Positions 1-13,023 of a DNA stretch of 64,000 nt are shown piece after piece (the first letter of the stretch is position 1; the number at the start of each line of letters is the position of its first letter). Position numbers and translations under genes: made by a program. The notes beneath the pieces are model-generated. The model saw nothing but the letters and a program-made list of their open reading frames with translations, ran no database searches and was not told the origin of the DNA. The stretch is from assembly GCA_029246705.1 (NCBI GenBank), contig JAQWMQ010000027.1:56001-120000 (forward strand). The letters run 5' to 3'. The DNA comes from Phycisphaerales bacterium (GTDB lineage Bacteria; Planctomycetota; Phycisphaerae; Phycisphaerales; SM1A02).

Positions 1-2265
<2,265 letters not shown>

Positions 2266-2270
2266 GAAGA

Positions 2271-3641
2271 TCAGCCGGAAGTTGCCGCAGCCTTCTCCGC
2301 TGGCGTAGGCCAGTGTTTCGAAGGAACACGAGCCGACCGGAGATAGGCAGTGAACGCCGCCGCGACCTCGGGGTGCTCGGCCGCGACGTCAGTGGTTTCA
2401 CCCAGATCACGCTCGAGGTCGTACAGCTCGAGCGGGGCTCCCTCGCCAGTCGCACGAACGCCTTTCCACCTGCCCCTGCGAGCGGCCTGGTGGTAGCCAC
2501 CTTCGTGGAATTCCCAGTACTGCCAGCGATCGGCGAGTTCCGGCTGTGAACCGGTGCTCCACAATTCGAGAACGCTCAGTCCATCCTGGTCAGGAGGCGC
2601 ATCGACTCCGATCACCTCGGCCATGGTGGGCAGGACATCGACGAATCCCCACGGCCCGTCCACGGTGGTGCCCGCAGGAACCTGATCGGGCCAGCGCACG
2701 ATCATCGGGACCCGGATGCCGCCATCGTGCATCGATCGCTTGATGCCCTTGAGCGGTCCGTTGGAATCGAAGAAGTCGGGATCGTTGCCACCTTCACGAT
2801 GCGGTCCGTTGTCGGATGTGAAGATCACGATGGTGTTCTTTCCGATCCCGTATTCCTCCAGCTTCGCCATCAGGGCGCCCACGCCGGCATCCATGCGCGT
2901 GATCATCGCTGCGGTGCCCTTCTGCGGCTCGGGCCAGTCCTTCTCGGCATAGGCGCCGAGTTCGGGCACCTCCATGCCCTCGTTGCCCGCTTCGTTGTTC
3001 GCATGCGGAATCGTCAAGGGAAGGAAGAGGAAGAAGGTCTCCTCGTGATGGGCGTCGACCCAGTCAAGGGCTTCCTTCACAAGCAGGTCGTGCGAATAGG
3101 TGTTCTTCACGGTCGCATGGCCGGCACCACTTCGATAGGCATCGGGAACGACGTTGTCGAGCGGGACGCGTTCACCGTCACGAATCAGGAATTCGGGGTA
3201 GTAGTTGTGGGCATGCCCCTGGTCGGGATACCCGAAATAGCTGTCGAAACCCTGGAGCGTGGGCTCGCCACTGCCTCCGGGGTTGCCGAGCCCCCACTTG
3301 CCGATCAAGGTCGTCGCGAAACCCTGCTTGGAAAGCACTTCGGCGAGGGTGACCTCCGCCTCGGGCAGATGCAGCCGTCGGTTGCCTCGCATGAACGTGT
3401 GACCGGTGTGCTTGCCCGTCATCAGGACGCACCTGGATGGCGCACACACCGTCGAACCGGCGTAAGCCTCGGTGAAACGTGCGCCCTGTGCGGCAAGTCG
3501 ATCGATGTTCGGGGTCATGATCATTCGCTGCCCATAGCACCCGAGATCACCATAGCCCAGGTCATCAGCCATGATGAAGACGACGTTGGGTGGTTCCGCC
3601 GCAGCGAAGACGAGACAGGCGAGAGACAGGACCATGGACAT
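2271..3641 (-). CDS. Secreted type I (formylglycine) sulfatase
   Basis: Arylsulfatase-like hydrolase of about 456 residues, expected to remove sulfate esters, in planctomycetes usually from algal polysaccharides. The substrate cannot be read from the sequence. A short hydrophobic signal peptide (MSMVLSLACLVFAAA) suggests export. Metal ligands lie in MADDLGYGDLGC (residues 24-35), and the maturation motif C-A-P-S-R has Cys66 as the predicted formylglycine precursor. FTSDNGPH near the middle supplies the usual second metal cluster. The start is supported by GGAG eight bases upstream; a second in-frame ATG follows two codons later. It stands convergent to gyrB. No anaerobic maturase gene is visible nearby. 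Confidence 0.93.
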   Translation of the reverse strand: MSMVLSLACLVFAAAEPPNVVFIMADDLGYGDLGCYGQRMIMTPNIDRLAAQGARFTEAYAGSTVCAPSRCVLMTGKHTGHTFMRGNRRLHLPEAEVTLAEVLSKQGFATTLIGKWGLGNPGGSGEPTLQGFDSYFGYPDQGHAHNYYPEFLIRDGERVPLDNVVPDAYRSGAGHATVKNTYSHDLLVKEALDWVDAHHEETFFLFLPLTIPHANNEAGNEGMEVPELGAYAEKDWPEPQKGTAAMITRMDAGVGALMAKLEEYGIGKNTIVIFTSDNGPHREGGNDPDFFDSNGPLKGIKRSMHDGGIRVPMIVRWPDQVPAGTTVDGPWGFVDVLPTMAEVIGVDAPPDQDGLSVLELWSTGSQPELADRWQYWEFHEGGYHQAARRGRWKGVRATGEGAPLELYDLERDLGETTDVAAEHPEVAAAFTAYLRSARVPSKHWPTPAEKAAATSG

Positions 3642-3685
3642 GTCTTTGCTCCGAGTGGTGGTCGTGGGTCCGGATGAGCGAGTAT

Positions 3686-4369
3686 TCAGACGTCGGCAAG
3701 TGCGGGATCAGCCACCCCGGCAGTGGCAAACCCGCGCGCACGAAGGATGCACGCATCACATGCACCACACGGAACGCCTGAAACCGAGGGGTCGTAGCAC
3801 GAATGCGTGTGTTCGAGAGGAACATCGAGTTCGAGTGCCCGGGTGACGATCTTCGCCTTGTCGAGTTCCTGGAGCGGGGTTTTGATCGTGACGCCCCCAC
3901 CTTCCACGCCGTCACGGGTGGCCAGTTTCGCCATCACCTCGAAGGCCTTTATGTACTCGGGGCGACAGTCGGGATACCCGGAATAATCGATGGCATTGAC
4001 ACCCAGCCAGATCTCATGCGCGTCACGGACTTCCGCGTAGGCCAGGGCGAATGACAGGAAGATCGTGTTTCGCGCGGGAACATAAGTCACCGGAATGACT
4101 CCGCTCTCATCCAGGGCGTCCTTTGGAACGTCGATCTCGTCGGTGAGGGCACTGGCCCCGAATGCTCGCAGGTCGATGTCGAGGATCTTGTGTTCAACCG
4201 CCCCGAAGTGCGAAGCGATCTCGGCAGCGGCCCCGAGTTCGAACTCATGGCGCTGCCCGTAGCGAAAGCTCAGGGCATGGCAGATCCGTCCCTGCCGAGT
4301 CGCCTCGGCCAGCACCGTGGATGAATCAAGCCCCCCCGAGAGCAGGATGATCGCTTTGGTCTCGCTCAT
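3686..4369 (-). CDS. queC: 7-cyano-7-deazaguanine synthase (QueC)
   Basis: ATP-dependent enzyme that converts 7-carboxy-7-deazaguanine to preQ0 in the queuosine pathway. The N-terminal PP-loop motif [10 protein letters not shown] starts about residue 9 and a C-terminal zinc site has four cysteines in the [17 protein letters not shown] block. Length (227 residues) is typical. I start it at the ATG at 4369, where AGGGGAG lies six bases upstream. An upstream in-frame ATG at 4411 would overlap the end of the MoxR gene and lacks a comparable site. The 16-base gap to the MoxR gene suggests a shared transcript, though no functional link is obvious. Confidence 0.95.
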   Translation of the reverse strand: MSETKAIILLSGGLDSSTVLAEATRQGRICHALSFRYGQRHEFELGAAAEIASHFGAVEHKILDIDLRAFGASALTDEIDVPKDALDESGVIPVTYVPARNTIFLSFALAYAEVRDAHEIWLGVNAIDYSGYPDCRPEYIKAFEVMAKLATRDGVEGGGVTIKTPLQELDKAKIVTRALELDVPLEHTHSCYDPSVSGVPCGACDACILRARGFATAGVADPALADV

Positions 4370-4385
4370 CGGGAACTCCCCTGGC

Positions 4386-5312
4386 TCAGGCGGGACTGGG
4401 AACGCTTTCAAGCACCTTCTGCATGATTCGCCGCGTGGTCAGGGTGTCACCTGCATGCATGTAGGTCTTGCTGATGATTCGGTGGGCACAGACCGGGAGC
4501 ACGTTGGAGACGATGTCATCGGGAACCACGTAGGTTCGACCGGCGAGCAGTGCCGTGGCCCTTGCCGCCTGGGAGAGGGCCAGGGCGCCACGGGGACTGA
4601 CACCGACCTGGAGATCCTCACTCACACGTGTCGCACTGACCAGGTCGATGACGTACTGGACGAGCGAATCGGTCATCCTGACTGCATCGACCTCGTTCTG
4701 CAGCACAACGATATCGTCACCATTCAAGACCGGTTGGAGATCCTGCAGCACCTTTCGAGAAGGCTGCTGGAGGAGGATGCGTGCCTCGTCGCTGGGTGCC
4801 GGATACCCGAGGTTGACGCGCATGAGAAATCGGTCGAGCTGGTTTTCGGGAAGGAAGTAGGTGCCTTCGAATTCGTAGGGGTTCTGGGTGGCGATCACCA
4901 TGAACGGGTCGGGAAGGTCGCGGATCGCCCCTTCCGCGGTGACGGTGTTCTCACTCATGGCCTCGAGCATCGCCGACTGCGTGCGGGGCGTCGTGCGATT
5001 GATCTCGTCGCAGAGGACGATGCTGGCGAAAATGGGTCCCGGCCTGAATTCGAACTCCTCGGTGCCCTTGCGATAGATCGAGACACCGGTGATGTCGGCG
5101 GGAAGCAGGTCTGGCGTGCACTGGATGCGACTGAAGCTGCAGTCGATCGAGCGCGCCAGGGCATTCGCGAGGACGGTCTTGCCGACGCCCGGGACATCCT
5201 CGATCAGGGCGTGACCGCGGGAAAGCAGGCAGGTCATGATCCTGTCCACCGCCTGGGTGTTGCCCATGTAGACGGAAACGATGTTTGCGCGAAGTCGCTC
5301 AATGGCATTCAT
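4386..5312 (-). CDS. MoxR-family AAA+ ATPase
   Basis: Predicted chaperone-like ATPase of 308 residues. MoxR proteins commonly act with VWA-domain proteins in complex maturation or stress response. Walker A is PGVGKT (residues 41-46), Walker B is VLCDEINR (99-106) with the family-typical E-I-N-R, and the sensor region contains [12 protein letters not shown]. The usual DUF58 and VWA partners are not next to it: the downstream gene is queC and the upstream gene is divergent. That makes it an orphan MoxR here, and its target is unknown. Confidence 0.9.
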   Translation of the reverse strand: MNAIERLRANIVSVYMGNTQAVDRIMTCLLSRGHALIEDVPGVGKTVLANALARSIDCSFSRIQCTPDLLPADITGVSIYRKGTEEFEFRPGPIFASIVLCDEINRTTPRTQSAMLEAMSENTVTAEGAIRDLPDPFMVIATQNPYEFEGTYFLPENQLDRFLMRVNLGYPAPSDEARILLQQPSRKVLQDLQPVLNGDDIVVLQNEVDAVRMTDSLVQYVIDLVSATRVSEDLQVGVSPRGALALSQAARATALLAGRTYVVPDDIVSNVLPVCAHRIISKTYMHAGDTLTTRRIMQKVLESVPSPA

Positions 5313-5313
5313 G

Positions 5314-5326
5314 TAGAATCATTCTA
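5314..5326 (-). promoter_or_regulatory. Palindromic TAGAAT box just upstream of the MoxR gene
   Basis: TAGAATCATTCTA is a perfect 6+1+6 inverted repeat ending two bases before the MoxR start codon. Read on the minus strand, TAGAAT resembles a -10 hexamer placed eight bases before ATG, and no Shine-Dalgarno sequence is present. It may be a promoter element, an operator, or both; this is inference from pattern only. Confidence 0.35.
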
Positions 5327-5384
5327 GGTTGTTGGAATCAGTCGAGACAGTCCTGTTCCATTTCAAGTGGTGCAACCAAGCCCT

Positions 5385-6209
5385 ATGAGCGATCCAGAAG
5401 CCCAAGGTGAGCCCCAAAAAAATCTGAAATGCGACCGCTGTCAGTATGAACTGCGCTCGCTGCCGATCGACGCGGCGTGCCCGGAGTGCGGCCTGCCCAT
5501 CAGGATCTCGATAAGACGCCACGAAGAGATCTTCGCCCCGAAGAAGAACCTGCCAAGGCTCAAGCTCACGCTGATGTTTCTGCTGGTGGCCACCCTGACC
5601 GGTTCACCGGCCCTGGTCGGCTTCGCCATCATGGACTGGCTGAATCCGAGGATCATGTCGGCCAACATCGGCTTGGAGGAGATCCCGGGCCTCTACAACC
5701 CCATCGTCTGGTTGCTGCTTGCGGGATCGCTGAGTCCCCTGTTCACGATCCTGTCGGTACCACGGGAGCTGTCCTTGCATCGCTATCGAAAACGGATGGT
5801 GCTGTTGCTGGTCCTGCTGGGTGGGGGCGGGAGCGCACTGGCTTTCCATGCAAATCCGTTTGACCCCTACAGCTTCGAGATGATCGTGGGATTCACCCTT
5901 TCGGCACTTGCCTGCGCGATCGGCCTGGCAACCGCTTCCGGCTACATAGGAGCGGCCGTGCCTCAGTGGAAACACATGGGATCCGCCCAGCAGACGGCTT
6001 CACCGATGATCGGGGTGATCCTCGTGATCGGAGCGCTGCGACCGCTTTCGGGGCTGGCGACACCGTACAGCCCGCTGTTCCTGGGCATGAAGGTGGCCTT
6101 GATCGGCTCGGAATTCCTGCTGGTGATCGGTACCTGCTACCTGCTGACCAACCGACTGTGGCTCGCCTGGCGACTCATCCAGGCCCTCAGAGAACCTCAA
6201 GCACCCTGA
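5385..6209 (+). CDS. Zinc-ribbon multi-pass membrane protein, unknown function
   Basis: About 274 residues. The N-terminus has a rubredoxin-like zinc ribbon, CDRCQYELRSLPIDAACPECG, with cysteines in two CxxC pairs, followed by about seven hydrophobic segments. This ribbon-plus-membrane architecture is frequent in Phycisphaerae genomes and has no assigned role that I know. The start is uncertain. ATG 5385 has no Shine-Dalgarno sequence. GTG 5367 is in frame and has a TTCCAT box five bases upstream, so a leaderless start there is possible. It is divergent from the MoxR gene and precedes the chaperone block with a 288-base gap. Confidence 0.75.
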   Translation: MSDPEAQGEPQKNLKCDRCQYELRSLPIDAACPECGLPIRISIRRHEEIFAPKKNLPRLKLTLMFLLVATLTGSPALVGFAIMDWLNPRIMSANIGLEEIPGLYNPIVWLLLAGSLSPLFTILSVPRELSLHRYRKRMVLLLVLLGGGGSALAFHANPFDPYSFEMIVGFTLSALACAIGLATASGYIGAAVPQWKHMGSAQQTASPMIGVILVIGALRPLSGLATPYSPLFLGMKVALIGSEFLLVIGTCYLLTNRLWLAWRLIQALREPQAP

Positions 6210-6333
6210 CGCCTTCAGCCTTTGAACGGACTGCCACGATGGCAGGAAGTGGGCCCGCTTGTGGCGCGAAGGGGCACCCTCGAAGGGCATGAGGCAAGCG
6301 GCGAATCGCAGGAACCCCTGATGAGAGCAGCTG

Positions 6334-6369
6334 AAGGCGGTTTTTGTGGAATCCCGCTTCGACCGCCTT
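6334..6369. promoter_or_regulatory. Inverted repeat in the groEL1 leader region
   Basis: AAGGCGGT (6334-6341) and ACCGCCTT (6362-6369) form a perfect 8-base inverted repeat with a 20-base spacer, about 130 bases before the groEL1 start. No CIRCE element (TTAGCACTC-N9-GAGTGCTAA) is present anywhere in 6210-6497, so HrcA control of the classical kind is not supported. The repeat could be an operator or an RNA stem in the leader. The rest of this 288-base gap shows no gene. Confidence 0.4.
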
Positions 6370-6497
6370 GGGCACGGGCTTTGATCTCTCTTAGGAGACG
6401 TGCTCCAGAGTGGGCACCATCGATCCAGAAGTCCGCCCGAGGCCAGAGGACGACACTCGTCCCTGCCGTGAGGGCTCAGCTCAGGAGAAGACCAGCC

Positions 6498-8228
<1,731 letters not shown>

Positions 8229-8301
8229 GCCACGCCAACCACGACGACCATCGATACCCAGGCACCAGAGTTTCACCAACGAACACTTTCACGAAACAAC
8301 C

Positions 8302-8320
8302 ACCGGCACATCGCCGGTTT
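8302..8320 (+). terminator. Short hairpin plus TTT between groEL1 and groES
   Basis: ACCGGC (8302-8307) pairs with GCCGGT (8313-8318) and is followed by TTT. The stem is only six pairs and the T-run short, so it is more likely an attenuator or RNA-processing stem that sets the groEL1 to groES ratio than a full terminator. Confidence 0.35.
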
Positions 8321-8338
8321 CCCAGGAGAGACACCACA

Positions 8339-8629
8339 ATGTCCGTCCGACCCCTCGAAGATCGAATCCTCATCAAGCCCACCAAGGCTGAAACCAAGAC
8401 CAGCTCCGGAATCTTCCTGCCTGAATCAGCCAAGGAGAAGCCGATGCACGGCAAGGTCGTCGCACTCGGTCCCGGCAAGCTGCTGGACAACGGCGAGCGC
8501 ATCAAGCCCGGCGTCAAGAAGGGCGACACCGTCGTCTTCGGCAAGTACTCCGGATCTGAAGTCGAAATCAAGAACGTCACGCACCTGATCGTTCGCGAAA
8601 GCGAACTTCTGGGTGTCATCGAAGGCTGA
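8339..8629 (+). CDS. groES: Co-chaperonin GroES
   Basis: 96-residue 10-kDa co-chaperonin that caps GroEL. The N-terminal [10 protein letters not shown], the mobile loop [15 protein letters not shown] (residues 18-32) that contacts GroEL, and the C-terminal [10 protein letters not shown] are all typical. AGGAGAG lies about eleven bases upstream of the ATG. It sits between two groEL genes, 110 bases after the first and 28 before the second, so a single GroES probably serves both chaperonins. Confidence 0.97.
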   Translation: MSVRPLEDRILIKPTKAETKTSSGIFLPESAKEKPMHGKVVALGPGKLLDNGERIKPGVKKGDTVVFGKYSGSEVEIKNVTHLIVRESELLGVIEG

Positions 8630-8657
8630 CCTGCGCGTCGGAAACGGAGCATCACAG

Positions 8658-10271
8658 ATGACCACCAAGCAGATGAAGTTTGAATCCGCAGCGCACGCCG
8701 AACTCCTGGACGGTATCCAGCAGCTCGCCGATGCCGTGGCGGTGACCATGGGCCCCGCAGGACACAACGTCGTCATGGACAAGTCCTACGGCGGACCTGC
8801 GGTGAGCAAGGACGGCGTGACCGTCGCCAAGGAGATCGATCTCCCCGGCAAGTTCCAGAACATGGGCGCGAAGATGGTCCAGCAGGTCGCGAAGCGGACT
8901 GCGGACAACGCCGGTGACGGCACGACCGCAGCGACGGTTCTCGCCCGGAACATCTTCGAAGCAGGCCTGAAGCACATCGCCACCGGCGCCAACGCCGTTT
9001 CGATCCAACGTGGCATCAATGCCGCAGCGGCAGCCGCATCCGAGTCGATCAAGGGCTCCTCGGTGAAGTGCAAGGGCAAGGCCGATCTCCAGAAGATCGC
9101 CACCGTGTCCGCCAACCACGACACCGAGATCGGTTCGGTCATCGCCGAAGCGATCAACCAGGTCGGCGCCGAAGGCGTCGTCGAGGTCGAGGAGAGCAAG
9201 ACCGGCGAGACCCATCTCGACTACGTCGAGGGCATGTCCTTCGACAAGGGTTACCTCTCCCCCTACTTCATGACCGACCCGAAGAAGGCCGAGTGCATCC
9301 TCCAGAACCCGATGATCCTCATCCACGAGAAGAAGATCTCGAACCTGGCGGACCTGCTTCCTCTTCTCAACAAGGTCGCCACTGCCGGAAGCTCGCTTCT
9401 GATCATCGCCGAAGAGGTGGAGAACGAAGCCCTCGCGGCACTCGTCGTGAACCGTCTTCGCGGCGTGCTTGAAGTCTGCGCGGTCAAGGCCCCGGGCTTT
9501 GGAGATCGTCGCAAGGCCATGCTCGAGGACATCGCCGTCCTGACCGGCGGCACCTTCTTCTCCGAGGACATCGGGCGAAACCTCGAGGACGTGGAACTGA
9601 AGGAACTCGGTACGGCCCGCAAGGTCATCGTGACCAAGGACGACACCACCATGATCGAGGGAGCCGGCAAGAAGAAGGAAATCACTTCTCGCGCCAACCA
9701 GATCCGCAACCTCTATGACAACTCGACCTCGGACTACGACCGCGAGAAGCTCCAGGAACGACTCGCCAAGCTCACCGGTGGCGTGGCGATCATCTCCGTC
9801 GGCGCACAGACCGAAGTCGAAATGAAGGAACGCAAGGATCGCGTCGACGATGCGCTCCACGCAACCCGTGCCGCTGCCCAGGAAGGCTATGTCCCAGGAG
9901 GCGGCGTCGCCTTCGTCCGGGCGATTCCAGCAGTCGAGGAAGCCCGCAAGAAGGCTCGAGGCGATGAGAAGCTCGGATACGACATCATCGCCGAGGCCAT
10001 GCGCATTCCCACCAGCCAGATCGCCCGTAACGCCGGCATCGACGGCGACCTCGTCTTCGAGAAGGTCTCCGAAGGCAAGGGCGGATTCGGCTACAACGCA
10101 GCGACCGGCAAGTACGAGGACCTGGTCAAGTCGGGAATCATCGACCCCGCGCTCGTCGCGACGGTCGCTCTCGGCAACGCCGCAAGCGTCTCGGGGCTCA
10201 TGCTCACCACCAACGTCGTCATCACCGAACTCGAGGATGACGACGAACCGATCCACGGATCGGTGAGCTGA
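8658..10271 (+). CDS. groEL2: Chaperonin GroEL, second paralogue without GGM tail
   Basis: Second 60-kDa chaperonin, 537 residues. The ATP motif [33 protein letters not shown] and [12 protein letters not shown] are present. It differs from the first copy in sequence throughout, in [24 protein letters not shown] near the N-terminus, and in ending with an acidic [14 protein letters not shown] instead of a GGM tail. The start at 8658 has GGAG eight bases upstream. A strong terminator follows, so the three genes form one unit. Divergence in the tail and substrate-facing regions suggests a distinct client set, an inference. Confidence 0.96.
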   Translation: MTTKQMKFESAAHAELLDGIQQLADAVAVTMGPAGHNVVMDKSYGGPAVSKDGVTVAKEIDLPGKFQNMGAKMVQQVAKRTADNAGDGTTAATVLARNIFEAGLKHIATGANAVSIQRGINAAAAAASESIKGSSVKCKGKADLQKIATVSANHDTEIGSVIAEAINQVGAEGVVEVEESKTGETHLDYVEGMSFDKGYLSPYFMTDPKKAECILQNPMILIHEKKISNLADLLPLLNKVATAGSSLLIIAEEVENEALAALVVNRLRGVLEVCAVKAPGFGDRRKAMLEDIAVLTGGTFFSEDIGRNLEDVELKELGTARKVIVTKDDTTMIEGAGKKKEITSRANQIRNLYDNSTSDYDREKLQERLAKLTGGVAIISVGAQTEVEMKERKDRVDDALHATRAAAQEGYVPGGGVAFVRAIPAVEEARKKARGDEKLGYDIIAEAMRIPTSQIARNAGIDGDLVFEKVSEGKGGFGYNAATGKYEDLVKSGIIDPALVATVALGNAASVSGLMLTTNVVITELEDDDEPIHGSVS

Positions 10272-10289
10272 CCGAACGTACCAAGCATG

Positions 10290-10327
10290 TGAGGGGGGGG
10301 CCGAACCACGGCCCCCCTCACCTTTTT
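10290..10327 (+). terminator. Rho-independent terminator after groEL2
   Basis: A very stable stem, TGAGGGGGGG-CC pairing with GG-CCCCCCTCA around the loop GAACCAC (10290-10320), is followed by CCTTTTT. It separates the groEL/groES unit from dnaJ, whose start is 24 bases further on. Confidence 0.85.
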
Positions 10328-10350
10328 CCAGGTACCAGGACGAGCGCCCC

Positions 10351-11502
10351 ATGCCGACGGTTCGATGCTATTACGAGATCCTTTCGATCGAACGCACCGC
10401 GGACGGTGACGAGATCAAGCGAGCCTATCGACGGCTTGCGATGAAGTACCACCCGGACCGCAACCCCGACAACCCGGAAGCCGAAAGCGCTTTCAAGGAA
10501 GCCACCTCCGCCTACGAGGTCCTGTCGGACCAGGAGAAGAGGGCTCGTTACGACCAGTACGGTCATGCGGGGCTTCGAGGAACCCCGGGACATGACTTCC
10601 AACGGATGCATGTCGAGGACATCTTCTCGATGTTCCAGGACATCTTCTCAGGCGGCGGCATGGGCGGACGTGCTTCGGCTCGCCAGCCCCGTGGGCGCGC
10701 CAGAGGCTACGACCTCGAGACGGAAGTCGAGATCGAACTCGAGGAGGTCCTCGAGGGGACCGCACGTGAAGTCGACTTCAAGAGACTGGATGTCTGCAAC
10801 ACCTGCAGTGGAACCGGTGGCAAGCCCGGCGTGGAACCGGCCAAGTGCCCGACCTGCGCAGGTGAAGGCCAGGTTCAGCAGGCGGGATTCGGCGGCATGT
10901 TCCGCATGGTGACCGTCTGTCCGAACTGTCGCGGCCGTGGCAAGATCATCCTCGAGAAGTGCGGTGACTGCCGGGGAGCAGGTCGCGTTTCACTCGCACG
11001 TTCGCTCGAGGTCCAGATCCCCAAGGGCATAAAAGACGGGCAGATCGTCCGGGTCCAGGGCGAGGGAGAACCACCATCGCCGGACCAGAGCGAGGATGGC
11101 TCCGGAACTCGAGGCGATCTGCATGTCGTGGTCAGGGTTCGCCCCCACGACCGCTTCGAACGCGAGGGGGACGATCTCATCTGGGTCCAGCCGATCGCGT
11201 TCGCACAGGCCGCACTCGGATCAACCATAGAGATAGGGACACTCGAGGGCACCACTGAACTCGAACTCGCCTCGGGAACCCAGCACGGATCGATCTTCAG
11301 GCTTGAGGAAGAAGGCGTTCCGAACCTGAGAACCCGAAAGCGCGGCGACATGGTGGTCATCGTCCAACTGGTCGTACCCAGCTCGCTCGATGAAAAACAG
11401 CGGAAAATCCTTGAAGAATACGCTGTTCTCGAGGAGATTCCCGTGAGCGATCCCGAACCCACCTTCTGGTCGAAACTCAAGGACAAGATGACCGGCGGCT
11501 AA
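10351..11502 (+). CDS. dnaJ: Chaperone DnaJ (Hsp40)
   Basis: 383-residue type I J-protein that delivers clients to DnaK and stimulates its ATPase. The J-domain is at the N-terminus with HPD at residues 34-36. A glycine-rich linker follows at about residues 75-115. Four CxxCxGxG zinc repeats ([32 protein letters not shown]) span about residues 149-215. The substrate-binding C-terminal domains are complete. It is followed at once by grpE, three bases or so apart depending on the chosen start. DnaK itself is not in the window. Confidence 0.96.
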   Translation: MPTVRCYYEILSIERTADGDEIKRAYRRLAMKYHPDRNPDNPEAESAFKEATSAYEVLSDQEKRARYDQYGHAGLRGTPGHDFQRMHVEDIFSMFQDIFSGGGMGGRASARQPRGRARGYDLETEVEIELEEVLEGTAREVDFKRLDVCNTCSGTGGKPGVEPAKCPTCAGEGQVQQAGFGGMFRMVTVCPNCRGRGKIILEKCGDCRGAGRVSLARSLEVQIPKGIKDGQIVRVQGEGEPPSPDQSEDGSGTRGDLHVVVRVRPHDRFEREGDDLIWVQPIAFAQAALGSTIEIGTLEGTTELELASGTQHGSIFRLEEEGVPNLRTRKRGDMVVIVQLVVPSSLDEKQRKILEEYAVLEEIPVSDPEPTFWSKLKDKMTGG

Positions 11503-11523
11503 CCCATGAAAGGGAACAGCGAC

Positions 11524-12057
11524 ATGGAGTCGCAAGAGGACTACCAGACAACCGAGCCGACCGAGTCAACCGACGCGGTCGAACCCGAGAACGAACCCTC
11601 GGAACTGCACGTTCTGCAGAAGGAACGCGATGACGCAGTCGAGGCCCGAACCAGGGCGCTTGCCGACTACGCCAACTTCCAGCGCAGGGCCAAGGAGAAC
11701 GAGGTCCGCGAACGGGACCGAGGGGTCTCCGACGTTGCTCGCAACCTGATGCCGGTGCTCGACCAGTTCGACATGGCGCTCGGCCAGCAGGCCGAGGACA
11801 CCAGTGTCGAATCGCTGCTCAAGGGCATCGAGATCGTCCGAGACGAACTGGCCAAGGCACTCGAGAAGACCGGCATCGCCAAGATCGCACCGGCGATCGG
11901 CGACCCCTTCGACCCGATGAGCCAGGAAGCCATGCTCCAGCAGCCCGCCGAAGGCGTGGAACCCGGGCACGTCAGCATGCTGGTGCAGGTCGGCTGGACC
12001 ATGGGATCACAGGTGCTGCGCCCGGCAAAGGTCGCGATCGCACCCGAGGACGCCTGA
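11524..12057 (+). CDS. grpE: Nucleotide exchange factor GrpE
   Basis: 177-residue GrpE, which releases ADP from DnaK. An acidic N-terminus is followed by a long coiled coil (LQKERDDAVEARTRALADYANFQRRAKENE) and the C-terminal beta domain ending GWTMGSQVLRPAKVAIA, the usual location of the DnaK-contacting surface. I prefer the ATG at 11524, with GAAAGGGA upstream, over the in-frame ATG at 11506. It lies between dnaJ and fmdB with almost no spacing, so the three are probably cotranscribed. Confidence 0.94.
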   Translation: MESQEDYQTTEPTESTDAVEPENEPSELHVLQKERDDAVEARTRALADYANFQRRAKENEVRERDRGVSDVARNLMPVLDQFDMALGQQAEDTSVESLLKGIEIVRDELAKALEKTGIAKIAPAIGDPFDPMSQEAMLQQPAEGVEPGHVSMLVQVGWTMGSQVLRPAKVAIAPEDA

Positions 12058-12058
12058 G

Positions 12059-12400
12059 ATGCCCACGTACGACTATCAGTGCGAGGCTTGCGGGCACGAA
12101 TTCGAGCTCTTTCAGCAGATGAGCGACTCCGTGAAGCGCAAGTGCCCGGAATGCAGCAAGCTGAAGCTGAAGCGACTCATCGGTACCGGCGCGGGCGTCA
12201 TCTTCAAGGGCGGCGGTTTCTACGAGACCGACTACCGAAGCGACTCCTACAAGAAGGCCGCGGACGCCGACAAGAAGGCCGCCGAACCCAAGAAGTCGGA
12301 AAAGACCGACGCCAAGAAATCAGGCAGCTCCGACAAGAAGACCTCGAAGGCCGTCGAGACGAAGTCGAGCCCACCGAAGAGCACGCCGAAGAAATCCTGA
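12059..12400 (+). CDS. FmdB-family zinc-ribbon protein
   Basis: 113 residues. The first 55 match the FmdB/CxxC-CxxC small regulatory protein family: PTYDYQCEACGHEFELFQ, then KCPECSKLKLKRLIG and the conserved GGGFYETDYR. The remainder is a Lys/Ser/Ala-rich low-complexity tail (DKKAAEPKKSEKTDAKKS), probably disordered. Family function is not settled; the name comes from a putative regulator of formamidase. It starts one base after the grpE stop, so it belongs to the dnaJ-grpE transcript. Confidence 0.88.
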   Translation: MPTYDYQCEACGHEFELFQQMSDSVKRKCPECSKLKLKRLIGTGAGVIFKGGGFYETDYRSDSYKKAADADKKAAEPKKSEKTDAKKSGSSDKKTSKAVETKSSPPKSTPKKS

Positions 12401-12438
12401 ACCGCCGGTGACCCGGAGTGCCTTGAAGGCAGGCGGCT

Positions 12439-12891
12439 TCATCCCCAGTAGGGGAATTGCCCCGGCATTGGTGGCGGTGGTGGTGTGTTGTTCGCAGGGC
12501 CGAACCAGCCGAATATTCCCCCCCAGATCGTCATGATGATGGCCACGTAGTTGTAGCTTCCCACGATTCCGAGGATGATCGCCACGATCGCGTGCACCTT
12601 GCCGCGGCGCTTGGTTTGCTTCAGACCCGTGACCAGACCGATGACCCCGAGGATGATCGCCGGCAGCGCCAACAGAATGCCGAGGACCGGAATGAGCGAG
12701 AAGACGCCGAAGTAGTAGCCGATGAGGGCACATTGATTTCGATAGGGGATCACATTCTGAACGGGAGAGTCCAGTCGGGGATCGGCCTCGAAAACCTCCG
12801 GCACCACCGTTGGTGGCGTCAGTGAATCCTGTTCGACCTCCATGCCGGGCTCTGAGGAGTTCGGGTCGACGATATCGCTGGATTCACTCAT
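12439..12891 (-). CDS. Small DUF4190-like membrane protein
   Basis: About 150 residues: an acidic, proline-containing cytoplasmic N-terminus, then CALIGYYFGVFSLIPVLGILLALPAIILGVIGL, a charged loop (KQTKRRGKVHA) and a third hydrophobic segment, ending in a proline-rich PPPPPMPGQFPYWG. The pattern of two or three helices with a GxLPAIILGVIGL repeat fits DUF4190-type proteins, whose role is unknown. The start could be any of three ATGs at 12903, 12900 and 12891. GGAG lies at the right distance only for the last. It is convergent with fmdB. Confidence 0.7.
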   Translation of the reverse strand: MSESSDIVDPNSSEPGMEVEQDSLTPPTVVPEVFEADPRLDSPVQNVIPYRNQCALIGYYFGVFSLIPVLGILLALPAIILGVIGLVTGLKQTKRRGKVHAIVAIILGIVGSYNYVAIIMTIWGGIFGWFGPANNTPPPPPMPGQFPYWG

Positions 12892-13023
12892 CGTAGGCAT
12901 CATCTCCGCTCAAGAGCCCTGGCTTCACGGCAGCTTAATGTAGGTGCTTCCTGCGGGAAATCACTGAACCACTGAAAATGAACCCAAGTTCGCCGGCGCT
13001 CCGTGCCGGATAGGATGTAGTCC

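Noticed and set aside
6210..6497. CIRCE element for HrcA in front of groEL1
   Set aside because: No TTAGCACTC-N9-GAGTGCTAA or near match; only a different inverted repeat is present.
8652..10352. 566-residue minus-strand frame opposite groEL2
   Set aside because: Shadow of groEL2; spans the terminator and shows no domain.
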